Virus record (IMG/VR): IMGVR_UViG_3300011113_000109
Coordinates: 1-50,767 of that record
Direction: 5' to 3' (one strand)
Source: a virus
Length of the DNA stretch: 50,767 bases
Shown: one piece after another, positions 1-9,940 of the stretch
Layout: every line of letters begins with the position of its first letter
Numbering within the stretch: position 1 is the first letter of the stretch
Program-made: the position numbers and the translations under genes
Notes under the pieces: model-generated
Told to the model about the DNA's origin: nothing
The model's database searches: none
What the model saw: the letters and a program-made list of their open reading frames with translations, nothing else

Positions 1-523
1 CCATCATCTTCTTAGCCATCATCTTCTTAGCCATCATCTTCTTAGACATTTTGCCCTCTTCAACTACATCTTCATCTTCGTCTTCTTCGAATTCTTCTTC
101 TCCGTCTTCTTCATACTCTTCTTCTTCCTCGGAGATGTACTCTTCATCAGACTCCTCGTCTTCTGATTCATACTCTGATTCCATAAGTATTTCAGATGCA
201 ACTTCTGCTATGAGAGCATCCAGATCAATTTCTTCACTTTCGTTAATTTGATCTAGACGATCAAGAACTCCGGCAATTATTTCCATATGCTCAAGAACTC
301 TATCAGCGTCAATAGCCTCGTCTAATTGAGAAGTGCAAAGAGGACAGATATGAGCTTCCTCTTCTAGCTGCTCCTCTTGTTCCTCTTGCTCTAATTGCTC
401 TTCTGATGATTCATTTAAGGTGTTCTCTTCGGATGAGGCTTTAGCATCAATACCAGCCTTGCCCCATGCGGCTGATTCTAACAACTTTTGACGGAATTCG
501 TCGTTTAAATTAATGTGGTTCAT
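1..523 (-). CDS. Acidic, Glu-rich protein with Lys/Met repeat tail (partial, runs off left edge)
   Basis: The frame is open from an ATG at 523 to the window edge (174 codons), and GGAG lies 7 bases upstream of the start. The protein begins MNHINLNDEFRQK. It then has a long Glu/Gln stretch, a CPLC pair near residue 60, and an Asp/Glu tract around residues 115-155. At the edge it has three copies of a 15-bp DNA repeat encoding a Met-Ala-Lys-Lys-Met unit. Acidic tracts followed by KKM motifs recall prohead core proteins of T4-like phages, but I do not recognise the family. It is the last visible gene of the leftward late operon and is separated from the PAAR gene by 84 AT-rich bases. Confidence 0.75.
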   Translation of the reverse strand, partial: MNHINLNDEFRQKLLESAAWGKAGIDAKASSEENTLNESSEEQLEQEEQEEQLEEEAHICPLCTSQLDEAIDADRVLEHMEIIAGVLDRLDQINESEEIDLDALIAEVASEILMESEYESEDEESDEEYISEEEEEYEEDGEEEFEEDEDEDVVEEGKMSKKMMAKKMMAKKMM

Positions 524-607
524 AAAATTCTCCAAATAAAGTTTTTCAAACTCTAAAATATGTAGGTGTGTAATTAAAATAACATATTTTTTTATTATTT
601 TTTGTCA

Positions 608-952
608 CTAACTTGTGAAAGTCCTTACTGCTCCTGGGCCTTCTGCTATATGCAGTATGCTACAAGCCATTGGATCCCCTGTAATATGTATAGGAACTCC
701 ATACGCAAACACTCTACAGAAAGTGTTTCCTATAGCTTGGTTGCCTGTAATCTCATGTATTATGTCTGGATCAGGGGCTGGATTAATATGTGCTGAATAT
801 AGATCCCCTTCCACAGCAATAGGAAGCCCCTCCACATAGACAGTTTGTTTATTAGCTATGCCATTAGTTAATATAGGGAATCCAGCGTCAGGGGAAATAA
901 ACCCGTCTGCTGTCGTGTTTCCAGTATCTCCTATTCTAATTAAGTTTGTCAT
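608..952 (-). CDS. PAAR-like tail spike tip protein
   Basis: This 114-residue protein starts MTNLIRIGD. It has the short repeating beta layout, Gly/Pro turns and scattered His residues typical of PAAR proteins, such as GDTGNTTADG, GDLYSAHINPAPD and GDPMACSILHIAEGPG. PAAR proteins form the sharp, metal-binding tip of contractile-tail spikes. The frame can be extended upstream to 1018, but the ATG at 952 lies one base past the stop of the preceding gene and gives the correct PAAR N-terminus, so I chose it. The partner is probably the gp5-like spike encoded at 20764-21918. The family call rests on pattern and length. Confidence 0.8.
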   Translation of the reverse strand: MTNLIRIGDTGNTTADGFISPDAGFPILTNGIANKQTVYVEGLPIAVEGDLYSAHINPAPDPDIIHEITGNQAIGNTFCRVFAYGVPIHITGDPMACSILHIAEGPGAVRTFTS

Positions 953-953
953 A

Positions 954-3773
954 TTATTCGAAAGGTAATAATCTTGAAACAGGGACCACTGAAGGAGTTT
1001 CCTGAGTTGGTGGATCAAAATAAATTCCAGTGTTAGTTCCCTTAATTTGAGTATAATTATCTTCAGCAGGAGCAGAAGCTCTTCTTTTAATTAAAGCTGT
1101 TCTTCTAGAAGCACTATCTCCTGCTCTTTTAACTGGATTGTAAATCTTAGGTCCAAATAACCCAGAGGATATTTCGGTTAATAATCCAGATCTAACATTA
1201 TTTTTAAACTCAGAGAACTGGTTCATATTCATTCTAGAATAGAAATCAAAATAAGTTATCCCTTTATCTAAAACATAATTATCATTTAATTCTTTGATAA
1301 TCTCATACGCAACTCTTAATCCAGTCTTCTTAGTTCTAGTTGGTTTTTCTTGTGTTTTATATGTGTTAGAAAAAATGTTATCAGTTTGAGAGATAGTTGC
1401 TTTTCTCCCATCTAAACTTTCAGAACCATAAATATCTTCTTCAGGATAAGTTGATGTTCTTCTAACTATTGGGTAGTATTGATTAGGTAAATCGGGATTA
1501 AATACTTTCTTATTAGTTGGAATTTTAAATTTTAAAGATCTACTAACAATTCTACTACGCCCTATGTTTAATACTGAAGTTGCAAGTAAAGGATTATATT
1601 CTTGTCTGTCTGTGGGAATGATAATAATATACCAAGGCAAAGTTCTAACTAATATTGGAACTGTTTTATTATTTTTTCTTGAGTGCCCATCAAATCTTAT
1701 ATCATCTTGTGTTAAAGAAATAGAACTTGAAGTTAGCATATGATCTAAAATTAAATCATCATACATAATTGGGAATATCTTATGTGTAGATTTAAATTTT
1801 ATATATTCATTTATAGCACTAAAATCAGCCCGTGTTTCTGTTGGCATTAATTCATATTCTGCAAAAGTTGTATCTAAATAAGGTGATTTTTGTTTTGTAT
1901 TAATGCTATCTGTTTTTAATTTTAAAAAGTACATATCCTGCCGAGTGGTACTTAGATCATATGTAAATTCTACTAAACTGCTATAGTTACTAGATGCAGT
2001 TAAATTTATTTTAGGTTCTCCACCTAACAAAGATATAGCTACATACTTTTCAAATGTACTTATTGTATAAGCGTGATCTTTTTCTGAAGTTAGATAAAGT
2101 CTTCTAGTACCACTGCTTGTAGTAAGATTAATATAATCACCATCTTCAATTTTTAGCCCTGCTCTTGCAATAACTACATCGTCATCATTAATATAATATT
2201 TTGTTTCTACTCCATCAATTATTATTGGAAGAGCTTTCTCAGTATCAGTTGCTAAAGTTTTTACTAGTAAACTATCTTTTCCTAAAAATTGATTACTCGT
2301 ATTTTCAGGATCTAAAGCAACCATAGTTTTTTCTAAATAAGAAAAAGCTAAGTTTATATTTACAGTCGAATTATTTGTTTTTTCAGGAGTGAATATTTTT
2401 GTTTTTTCTTGTTTGCTAAGAATTTCCCAAGAATAAGTATCTATTTCATCTAATTTATTTTCAACTAGTTTTTGTCTTATAAGACCTAAAAAATATTTTT
2501 TAGGAACAAGATCCCCAGTAACATCTCTTATATTAGTTATAATTTTTAACAGGTTATCACTCAAACTATTTTCAATTACCTGTAAATTAAGGTCATAGTA
2601 AGGTTCTGATTTCCAATCTAAAGTTCTTCCATTTCTTTCCAAATAATAACCTACACTTTTATGAACATAGTTTTTAAAAATGTTTAAGTATACTTGGTTA
2701 GGTCTAACTCTATAAATTGTCTCTGGAGTTCTGGCTATTAATGTTAAATCTAAATCTAAATTTGGGGGAGTAATTAAAGATTGGCTAAATTGCCCTGGTG
2801 TTGGAATATTAGAATTTCCTGGGGCATTTTGCTGCAACCCTTGAGTTGGTGGGCATTGACCAACTGTTTGGAAAATTGTTACACAAAAGGAACCTTGTCC
2901 AACTACATCGTCTTGTAACCATGATGGGCAAGCCACTGCTATATTTGTGCTTTGACCAAAGCATTGAGAAGCTCCTACAGCAGTATTATTACAATAAAAA
3001 CCGCCTGTTCCAGGTCCAGGTAGTTTATAACTTACACTGCAAAATCTTCTTTGTGGAATGAATTGTCCTGCAATTGGACCAGGTGCAACTGCTGGGTAAG
3101 TACAAGTGCATCCTTCAATATTACTATTACTATAATTTTCGTAAATATGTTTTGGGCAAGGACCACTTTCTGGCATTAAAGTGTTTGCTATTCCTGTAGC
3201 AGAAATACAAGCATAACAAGCAACTAAATTTATTGTTTGTTGACCATTTGAAGAAACACAAACGGTTTCTCCATACCCACCTAAAGGATCTCTATCTGGA
3301 TGATCTTCATAGCAAGCAGCTTCTGAATTATAAGTTTGTGTTCCGGGGGGACAAGGAAAAATGTCTCCTGGATTATAACTAGTGCATTTTTTAGTAGAAT
3401 TACATTGACAAGTTACATTATTAAACAAAGATTGTACATTAAAAGAAGTAGACCATCCTATTTGTGAGCACCCTCCTCCAAGTCCAGGCCCAGTAAAAGG
3501 ACTAGCCACATCTTCTAAAATCCAAATGGGGGAGGTTCCTGTAACTGTGCAATTACCATCTCCGGGGCCAGTATCTCCAGGACTTGGTTCTAAACCCCCT
3601 CCAGAACCTCCAGGAGGAGTAAAAACATCATTTATTTTTTTTGCATCAAAAAAGGGATTGTCTGGATCGGGAGGTTCTGGCTCTGTCCAACCATCTAGAT
3701 TTGGAGTATAGTTTGGAGGATCAATAAATTCAGGAAGAACTAATTGACATCCAAAAGATAATTTTGTTGTCAT
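954..3773 (-). CDS. Large virion protein with Cys-rich N-terminal third
   Basis: This is a 939-residue protein of unknown family in the late tail operon, directly before the PAAR gene. About twenty Cys fall in the first ~310 residues, among Gly/Pro-rich turns and CxC or CxxC-like pairs (VTCQCN, EGCTCT, CYACIS). I see none in the remaining ~620 residues, which look like ordinary mixed alpha/beta structural sequence. The N-terminus is Pro/Gly-rich (PEPPDPDNPFFDAK, TPPGGSGGG), like a flexible linker. The position suggests a baseplate- or fibre-associated surface protein, with the Cys-rich part perhaps stabilised by disulfides outside the cell. That role is inference. Confidence 0.85.
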   Translation of the reverse strand: MTTKLSFGCQLVLPEFIDPPNYTPNLDGWTEPEPPDPDNPFFDAKKINDVFTPPGGSGGGLEPSPGDTGPGDGNCTVTGTSPIWILEDVASPFTGPGLGGGCSQIGWSTSFNVQSLFNNVTCQCNSTKKCTSYNPGDIFPCPPGTQTYNSEAACYEDHPDRDPLGGYGETVCVSSNGQQTINLVACYACISATGIANTLMPESGPCPKHIYENYSNSNIEGCTCTYPAVAPGPIAGQFIPQRRFCSVSYKLPGPGTGGFYCNNTAVGASQCFGQSTNIAVACPSWLQDDVVGQGSFCVTIFQTVGQCPPTQGLQQNAPGNSNIPTPGQFSQSLITPPNLDLDLTLIARTPETIYRVRPNQVYLNIFKNYVHKSVGYYLERNGRTLDWKSEPYYDLNLQVIENSLSDNLLKIITNIRDVTGDLVPKKYFLGLIRQKLVENKLDEIDTYSWEILSKQEKTKIFTPEKTNNSTVNINLAFSYLEKTMVALDPENTSNQFLGKDSLLVKTLATDTEKALPIIIDGVETKYYINDDDVVIARAGLKIEDGDYINLTTSSGTRRLYLTSEKDHAYTISTFEKYVAISLLGGEPKINLTASSNYSSLVEFTYDLSTTRQDMYFLKLKTDSINTKQKSPYLDTTFAEYELMPTETRADFSAINEYIKFKSTHKIFPIMYDDLILDHMLTSSSISLTQDDIRFDGHSRKNNKTVPILVRTLPWYIIIIPTDRQEYNPLLATSVLNIGRSRIVSRSLKFKIPTNKKVFNPDLPNQYYPIVRRTSTYPEEDIYGSESLDGRKATISQTDNIFSNTYKTQEKPTRTKKTGLRVAYEIIKELNDNYVLDKGITYFDFYSRMNMNQFSEFKNNVRSGLLTEISSGLFGPKIYNPVKRAGDSASRRTALIKRRASAPAEDNYTQIKGTNTGIYFDPPTQETPSVVPVSRLLPFE

Positions 3774-3776
3774 ATA

Positions 3777-6377
3777 TTAATAAAGAGTAATTATACTGTT
3801 AGCATCTGTTCCATTAAATACAGGAATTGTATTTTTCTTTATGGCAAAAAGTTTCCATGTTACTGTTGGATAAACACAAATACCAAATCTTGGTAATGAG
3901 CCATTAATTCCACCAGTGACAGCATTAGTAATTACTGTGTTAATAGCTTCTAGTCTTGGAGACATTACTACAACAGATTCATATCTTCCAAAACCCCCTT
4001 CTCTTAAAAGTCCCCATGGAGTATTTCTTGAATTAGATCCAAATACTATTTGATTTACAGTACCTTTTGCCATAGGTAGAGGAACATAAATATGAAATCT
4101 GTTATATTCTTTTGTTACAAAAGGTTTTGATGGTAGTTGAGCAGTAATCATTTGCCTATCAGTATTTAATCCAGCATTAGTTCCACAAATTAAAGGGCTA
4201 CAATTTACAAAATCAACTTCTACATAATAATCTTTTAAATCAGCAGGTCTATTAAAAGTTACAGTTTTTCTAACATAAACATTAGCAACATGGTGTAATC
4301 CTGGTTGACCATTGGGCAATAAATCTTCAGTTCCACCAAAATCCGCAACTTGACTAGCCCAAGTTCCTTGGGTTAATCCATCATCCACCCAAGCATAAGG
4401 ATTATTGGCATCGTACAATGATGTTTTTGATCCTGTTGTAACAGTTCCTACTGCATTAGATACACCCCCAGGTTTTGCTGATAATAAAATATTTAATCTA
4501 TCATAAGGTTTATTTCCTAAATCTCCTCCAATTGTAGCTGTGTTATTATTGTTACACCAATAAGCAATTTCCCAATCAGGTAGATCTGGAATTGTTATTC
4601 GGTTTGAAGAATCATTTGCATCAGCATACCCATAAAAATTTTCAAATTCTAACTTAGCAGTTGCAGTCTCATCACCTGTTCCAGCATTAACATTACGGCC
4701 CTGAGTCACACAATATTCTCTAAATAGTGCAGCTTCTGGACCATATTGATAGCCACCAAAAACATAACCAACAGCAGCCACATAAGGAGGTCTAAAAGTA
4801 CTAGTAGGAATTACAATATCTTCTACTACTTGATCAAGATAAGAAGATACTCTGTAAAGTTCTCTGTCTAACTCTGCTTTTCCTACAGCAGGGTTAGCTA
4901 AAGAAAGTTGAGGAACCGCCGCAGCAATTCCCGCTCTTTCATTATAAGTTAATTCTGTTGTTCTAAAGAAAGGACGAATATCAATTACATCTGTTGTTTC
5001 TACAATATCGACCGCTGGAGTTGCGACAGCAGGAACATATACATATGCTACAGGTAAAATTGTTTGCCCAATAAGTTCTACAGCATTTTCCTCTAACTCA
5101 TTACACAGAAGAGGAGAAATGTTCATTATATCATCAGGGGATGGGAACGATCCTCTAACTGAGAAAGTTTGTTCAGTTCCGCTTGAAGATAAAAAACCAG
5201 TTGTCCCTGTTTGATAAGAGTCTGCAATGTGTGATTGAATTCTTGGATTTCCGTCTGAATCCAAAGCAGCCAACATATTATTAAAGTTTACATTTCCTGC
5301 TCCATCAGTAGTTGTTAATTGATCGCCAACAACTCCTTTAAATACTGGACCGATTCCAGCACCTCTAACTATGCCTAAAGCTGGTTCTGTTAATGTGTTA
5401 ACGGAACCATTTTTAAAAACTGTGGCTCCTGAAGCATCAACTGGTTTGGAATAAATAAAAACTAAGTCTATTCTAGCAACGGCTGTTTGTTGAACTTTAT
5501 TTCCACTTTCATCTACATAGTAAAAATCTTCTGGATTAAAAATTGGAACAGTTACAGAAAGTTCAGTTGGTACATCAACTATTGATGTTCTGGCAACCCC
5601 TCTCCATCTCTTAACAAACAAACTTTCTAAGAGTGGAAGTTTAGAAAATCCAATCGTAGCTCCAAATGCATTTTGTTCATTAGCAGTATCAAAATCATTT
5701 ATGTTATAAGAATAGCTTGTTCCATTTGGAGAAGCCATTACTCTAGGAAGAATTGCTTGAGAATATAAAAAAGGAGCTATCTCAGAAACATTTCCAGAGT
5801 ATGTTGGGAAAGAATATTTTAGTAAATCCGTTACTAATCCACCATAATCAGATGGCTTAAAAGAATCTCTTACTGCCCAAGTAAAAGCTCTTTCTGTTAA
5901 GCCGTTCATATTCATTGCATCAGCAGCCAAAATACTCTTAAATTTAGCTAAAGTGTTTGCTAATGTTTGGCTTGCAGTCTCTGTAGATGCATTTGCTCCA
6001 AATATTTTATACAAGTTGGTTTCATTTACTTCTTCTCCTAAAATTCTAGAAATAGAAGCTAAAGGATTTTTTCCAATATCGTTTATTCTAGCTGTATATC
6101 TTCCAGGACGAACTCTTACTAATCTATCACCACCATTAGCAAATGGTTTTAATTCATCTAGATCGCTTCTTTTTACAGAACCTATAGTTCCTGGACCTGT
6201 GGTTGACCCACCACCACCAGAAACTTTTTGTAATTGATCTTTTAACCATAAACAGTTTTCTTGCAACTGCTTTAAAGGAATGTTATCAACTTCCCAATAA
6301 TATGGGTCATTAGATTTAAAATATCTAATTGGTTCTATAAAACGATACTGGCTTTCTGAAAAAGTAAAAGTTGCCAT
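3777..6377 (-). CDS. Virion structural protein with shared WE-DN-P N-terminal motif
   Basis: This 866-residue protein opens with a motif around residues 26-49 (YYWEVDNIPLKQLQENCLWL). The next protein upstream in the operon, at 6380-9937, has a related stretch (FYNWEQDNLPIYDLDERTY). Similar motifs occur in large structural proteins of T4-like phages and may dock fibres to the baseplate. A Gly-rich linker follows near residue 55. The rest is long and beta-rich, without a domain I can name. The ATG lies two bases after the stop of the upstream gene. It is probably a baseplate or fibre-adaptor protein; confidence is high for the gene and low for the role. Confidence 0.85.
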   Translation of the reverse strand: MATFTFSESQYRFIEPIRYFKSNDPYYWEVDNIPLKQLQENCLWLKDQLQKVSGGGGSTTGPGTIGSVKRSDLDELKPFANGGDRLVRVRPGRYTARINDIGKNPLASISRILGEEVNETNLYKIFGANASTETASQTLANTLAKFKSILAADAMNMNGLTERAFTWAVRDSFKPSDYGGLVTDLLKYSFPTYSGNVSEIAPFLYSQAILPRVMASPNGTSYSYNINDFDTANEQNAFGATIGFSKLPLLESLFVKRWRGVARTSIVDVPTELSVTVPIFNPEDFYYVDESGNKVQQTAVARIDLVFIYSKPVDASGATVFKNGSVNTLTEPALGIVRGAGIGPVFKGVVGDQLTTTDGAGNVNFNNMLAALDSDGNPRIQSHIADSYQTGTTGFLSSSGTEQTFSVRGSFPSPDDIMNISPLLCNELEENAVELIGQTILPVAYVYVPAVATPAVDIVETTDVIDIRPFFRTTELTYNERAGIAAAVPQLSLANPAVGKAELDRELYRVSSYLDQVVEDIVIPTSTFRPPYVAAVGYVFGGYQYGPEAALFREYCVTQGRNVNAGTGDETATAKLEFENFYGYADANDSSNRITIPDLPDWEIAYWCNNNNTATIGGDLGNKPYDRLNILLSAKPGGVSNAVGTVTTGSKTSLYDANNPYAWVDDGLTQGTWASQVADFGGTEDLLPNGQPGLHHVANVYVRKTVTFNRPADLKDYYVEVDFVNCSPLICGTNAGLNTDRQMITAQLPSKPFVTKEYNRFHIYVPLPMAKGTVNQIVFGSNSRNTPWGLLREGGFGRYESVVVMSPRLEAINTVITNAVTGGINGSLPRFGICVYPTVTWKLFAIKKNTIPVFNGTDANSIITLY

Positions 6378-6379
6378 AA

Positions 6380-9300
6380 TTAATTATCTCTCTTTAGGTC
6401 AAAGATATTTGTCGATATGAATGTGTTAGAAGAATCACCTGAATTAGATTCGCCTAAATTTCCAGTTCCTGATCTATAGAAAGTTACCTTCTTTGGTCTA
6501 CCTGAACTTCCTAAAGAAGCATTTTTAGAGTTAGCAAAAATATTTCCAGCCGACTCATCAATTATAACTTGTGTTGGATTATTTGGAACAAACTCTACAC
6601 AATAATAGAATCCAGATGGGTGTAAGGTATCTGGGATACCATCTCCATTTGAGTCTTTACTTAGCTTCATTAGATTGGGGTGTATTGCACTAACCAAAGT
6701 CCAATCAAAAGATGATAATCCTCCTGACATATTATAGCCTTGTGAGAAGACTTGATACGCAACACCAGAGGCCGGAACAAAAGTTACTCCTGTAGAGTTC
6801 CAAGTTAAATCTCCATATTGATAACCACTTACATTATGTAGTAAATATTTTGCAGCAGGATCCACAGAGAAGTATAACCTAAATAGTCCTTTATTGTTGT
6901 AAGTAGTTCCAGCGGCAGCACTAGTTCCATATTGTAATCCTGTTGCTGTTAATCCTGAAACTGTTAATCCAGCAGCATTAGCTACTGCTGATGCTAATAG
7001 GCTATTATAACTTGAGGTTGCGAAGAATCTATCAAATGGATCATTGACCCCAACTCCAGGGACTGTTTTCCAAGTAGAAGATACTGAACTTCCACCAGCA
7101 CCAAAAGAATCTAAAACACTAAGAGTTCCTGTATCTGGTGTAGCTGAAGGAGCGTAGAACGCTGGGACAGCAGCAGTACCATTAGATCCTTTAGCATTGC
7201 TTGATGTGTAGAAAGATCTTGGACCATAATAAGGGCCGTCACCGCCATAAGTTCCACTTACGGAAAGTAAAGATGCTCTCAACTTAGAATCATCTGCTAA
7301 GTTCCAAATGTGCAAATGTTGACAACAATCATTTGCAGCATTATAATATAATCCATCTAATGGTCCAGTATTTGATCCTTCTCCAAAGTGAACATTGTGT
7401 GCATTAACTGTGCTATCATTTAAAGCTCTTACACAAACTCCTCCAATGCTTGGAGTATTTGTAATATACTCATATCTCTTACTAGTTGAATCTAATGAGA
7501 AACTTGGAGATTTATCAAAAGAAGCTCCATAAGAAGCAGGAACAATTACATCTGTTCCACTAGTGGTTACAACAGTGGAATTGAATGGATTAGGATGGAA
7601 TCGTATTGAACCTGAACTAAAGAACTGAGAAAGAGTTGTGTTTCCAAAATCCGTTCCTTTAGCTAAAGCTAAGGCTCCCTCAGTTCCAGTCCAAAGATTA
7701 GCATAGTAACCTAAATTTTCCATATTAATAACTGAGTTTTTATTAGCTACTAAACAAGATCTTGTTGCATGAAGATCTACAGAAGTATGATTTGCTCCGT
7801 TATTTAAATTAAATCCGCTAACATCTATTTGTCCTGTTTTTGGATTCATTGCTGGAGTTATATTTAAAGTAGAATTATTTTCTACTAAAACATCTATACC
7901 AGCTTGAGCAACTACTGTCGGCCCATACAGATTAATTGTTGATGAATTTTTACCAGCAATTGCAGCAATGTATTTTTGTTTACTAAATCCAGTAGCACCT
8001 AAAACTAATGTACAGTGATCTTTAGTTCCATAAAGACTTAAAGTAGAATTATTTTCAGCTAAAATAACTCTTCCGTAACAGTGTGTATTGTTTTCTATAA
8101 CACTAGACCCGACAAGATGTTGGGAGTTAATAAATTCCCCTAAAGAATTATTTGTTAACACAATTCCTGGGATTGTATATTTTGTTTGAGATGAAACTCC
8201 GTTGTCTGTTCCATGGTTATCTCTAAATACGAATGAACCGTAGATAGATGGTAAAGAGTTTGCTCTTTGGAATGTGAATATGGAATTATCTAAATAAAGA
8301 TGTTGCCCATTACCAGAGAAATCTACTTGTGCTCTTGGATCAGAATCAATAGTTGAAGATAACGCGAGCAGAGATTCATTAACTATAATGTTTGAATTTT
8401 TTGCAGTTATTCCAGCGTTTGTATGGAATTCACAGCAAAGTTCTTCGACAGAAAGTTTAGAATTTTCTAAATTTATCCCTTCTAAATTTTCGTAAACATC
8501 AAGTTGGCCTTTTAATAGAATTTGAGAGTTGAGGGCTTTTAATCCAGCACTACTATTTAATTCTAAAGCTAAAGTTCCTTTGTTTTCGTTAACTAAACCA
8601 ACTCTTTGGAATCCACCATTTAGAATTGAATTTTCTAGCTGAATTCCAATCTTATTATTTGAAGCACAGAATAAAATATTAGAACCAGATGTCTGGAAGT
8701 CTCTATTTGTTCCTGAGGCTCCCCCTACTAAAGCACTTAAAGTTATTTCACTATTAAGTGCTCTGAAGCCGTAAGATTCATCTGATGATCTTGTGGTTTG
8801 AGAAGTTTGATTGTAGTTTCTATAAGCATAAGCCATTCTTGATAAAATAACTTTTGAGTTACTAAACAAGAATCCTGTTTTCTTAGCAGCAAAAGCTGTG
8901 CAATTTTCTAAAACTACATCTGAATTTAAAATTTCAATTGCATGATCTTCCCCAGCAAAAGAAGAAGTTCTATTACCCCCATTGACTAAGAAATTTCTAA
9001 TATAAATTTTTCCAGAACAATTTTTTACTGATAATTTTGTAAGTTCGTTATTATAAAATGCACCTAGAGTGGTCTCTAATGTTATTGGAACTTGTCTATT
9101 TATTTTTGAAGGTGATCCAAAAGTACTAGCATATTGATTTAAAGAACTATGATCTAAACTTTCTACAGTATCAAAAGCATCAAAAGTTGATCCAGCTTTT
9201 TCATAATAAGTTGTTGTAAAATGATTTGCAGTAGCCCCAACAAATGGAGTACCCTCTTTCCCAGCATAAGTTAAATATCCTTTTCTTAAACTTGTTTTAG

Positions 9301-9937
9301 GATAAATTACAAATGTAGAATTATTTTGTGATCTTTCATCTGAATTTGCACTAAAGACAGTAACGCCTAAATTAACAGCAGATGTTCCTGAAGCTCCAAT
9401 AGAAAGAGTAGAACTTAAATCTATTGAACTAAATTGATTAATATAGGATCTTCCAGTTTGTCCTACAGTAACAGAAGTTATTTTTGAAAAATCATTATTA
9501 AAAACATTATTTTGATAAATAGTAGAATAGTTTCTATTTATTATTTCTATAGAACCATTTTCAACTATTTGAAAGTCGTTTAATTCTAGTTTTCCTAAAT
9601 TACCGAAATTACAAACCTCAACTAAAACAGGAAATCTTACCACTCTTGGTATTGCAGCTATAGCTGCGCTTACTGTTGTGAAAATATTTCTATTAGCTGC
9701 TAATGACGCTGCTGGAGCATTTCCACTAACTGTAAAAGCTAATCCACCTACGGAGGATGTTGGATACCCGTTGTATTCCCAAAGTTCATAAGTTCTTTCG
9801 TCTAAATCATAAATGGGAAGGTTATCTTGTTCCCAGTTGTAGAAAGAGCTAGTGTCAAACTTGGCTACAGTAGGAGTCCAAGAATTATAAACTTTAACGC
9901 TACCACTTGATGTATAAATGTCACGGGAATTAAACAT
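6380..9937 (-). CDS. Long tail fibre/tailspike with parallel beta-helix repeats
   Basis: This 1185-residue protein begins with a virion-attachment-like motif (YNWEQDNLPIYDLDE, residues ~33-47). From about residue 100 to 750 it has repeated short Asn/Ser-rich rungs of the type LENSxLxx, KNSNIIVNES and ENNSTLxLYG. These are typical of right-handed parallel beta-helix spikes such as pectate-lyase-like receptor-binding proteins. The C-terminal ~350 residues are Gly/Ser/Thr-rich and may form the receptor-binding tip. No catalytic residues are evident. It lies in the late operon between two shorter fibre-like genes and its paralogous-motif neighbour. Host recognition is the likely role. Confidence 0.85.
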   Translation of the reverse strand: MFNSRDIYTSSGSVKVYNSWTPTVAKFDTSSFYNWEQDNLPIYDLDERTYELWEYNGYPTSSVGGLAFTVSGNAPAASLAANRNIFTTVSAAIAAIPRVVRFPVLVEVCNFGNLGKLELNDFQIVENGSIEIINRNYSTIYQNNVFNNDFSKITSVTVGQTGRSYINQFSSIDLSSTLSIGASGTSAVNLGVTVFSANSDERSQNNSTFVIYPKTSLRKGYLTYAGKEGTPFVGATANHFTTTYYEKAGSTFDAFDTVESLDHSSLNQYASTFGSPSKINRQVPITLETTLGAFYNNELTKLSVKNCSGKIYIRNFLVNGGNRTSSFAGEDHAIEILNSDVVLENCTAFAAKKTGFLFSNSKVILSRMAYAYRNYNQTSQTTRSSDESYGFRALNSEITLSALVGGASGTNRDFQTSGSNILFCASNNKIGIQLENSILNGGFQRVGLVNENKGTLALELNSSAGLKALNSQILLKGQLDVYENLEGINLENSKLSVEELCCEFHTNAGITAKNSNIIVNESLLALSSTIDSDPRAQVDFSGNGQHLYLDNSIFTFQRANSLPSIYGSFVFRDNHGTDNGVSSQTKYTIPGIVLTNNSLGEFINSQHLVGSSVIENNTHCYGRVILAENNSTLSLYGTKDHCTLVLGATGFSKQKYIAAIAGKNSSTINLYGPTVVAQAGIDVLVENNSTLNITPAMNPKTGQIDVSGFNLNNGANHTSVDLHATRSCLVANKNSVINMENLGYYANLWTGTEGALALAKGTDFGNTTLSQFFSSGSIRFHPNPFNSTVVTTSGTDVIVPASYGASFDKSPSFSLDSTSKRYEYITNTPSIGGVCVRALNDSTVNAHNVHFGEGSNTGPLDGLYYNAANDCCQHLHIWNLADDSKLRASLLSVSGTYGGDGPYYGPRSFYTSSNAKGSNGTAAVPAFYAPSATPDTGTLSVLDSFGAGGSSVSSTWKTVPGVGVNDPFDRFFATSSYNSLLASAVANAAGLTVSGLTATGLQYGTSAAAGTTYNNKGLFRLYFSVDPAAKYLLHNVSGYQYGDLTWNSTGVTFVPASGVAYQVFSQGYNMSGGLSSFDWTLVSAIHPNLMKLSKDSNGDGIPDTLHPSGFYYCVEFVPNNPTQVIIDESAGNIFANSKNASLGSSGRPKKVTFYRSGTGNLGESNSGDSSNTFISTNIFDLKRDN

Positions 9938-9940
9938 GGA

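Noticed and set aside
608-1018. Longer N-terminus of the PAAR gene
   Set aside because: The extra residues overlap the upstream gene and do not fit the PAAR family start.
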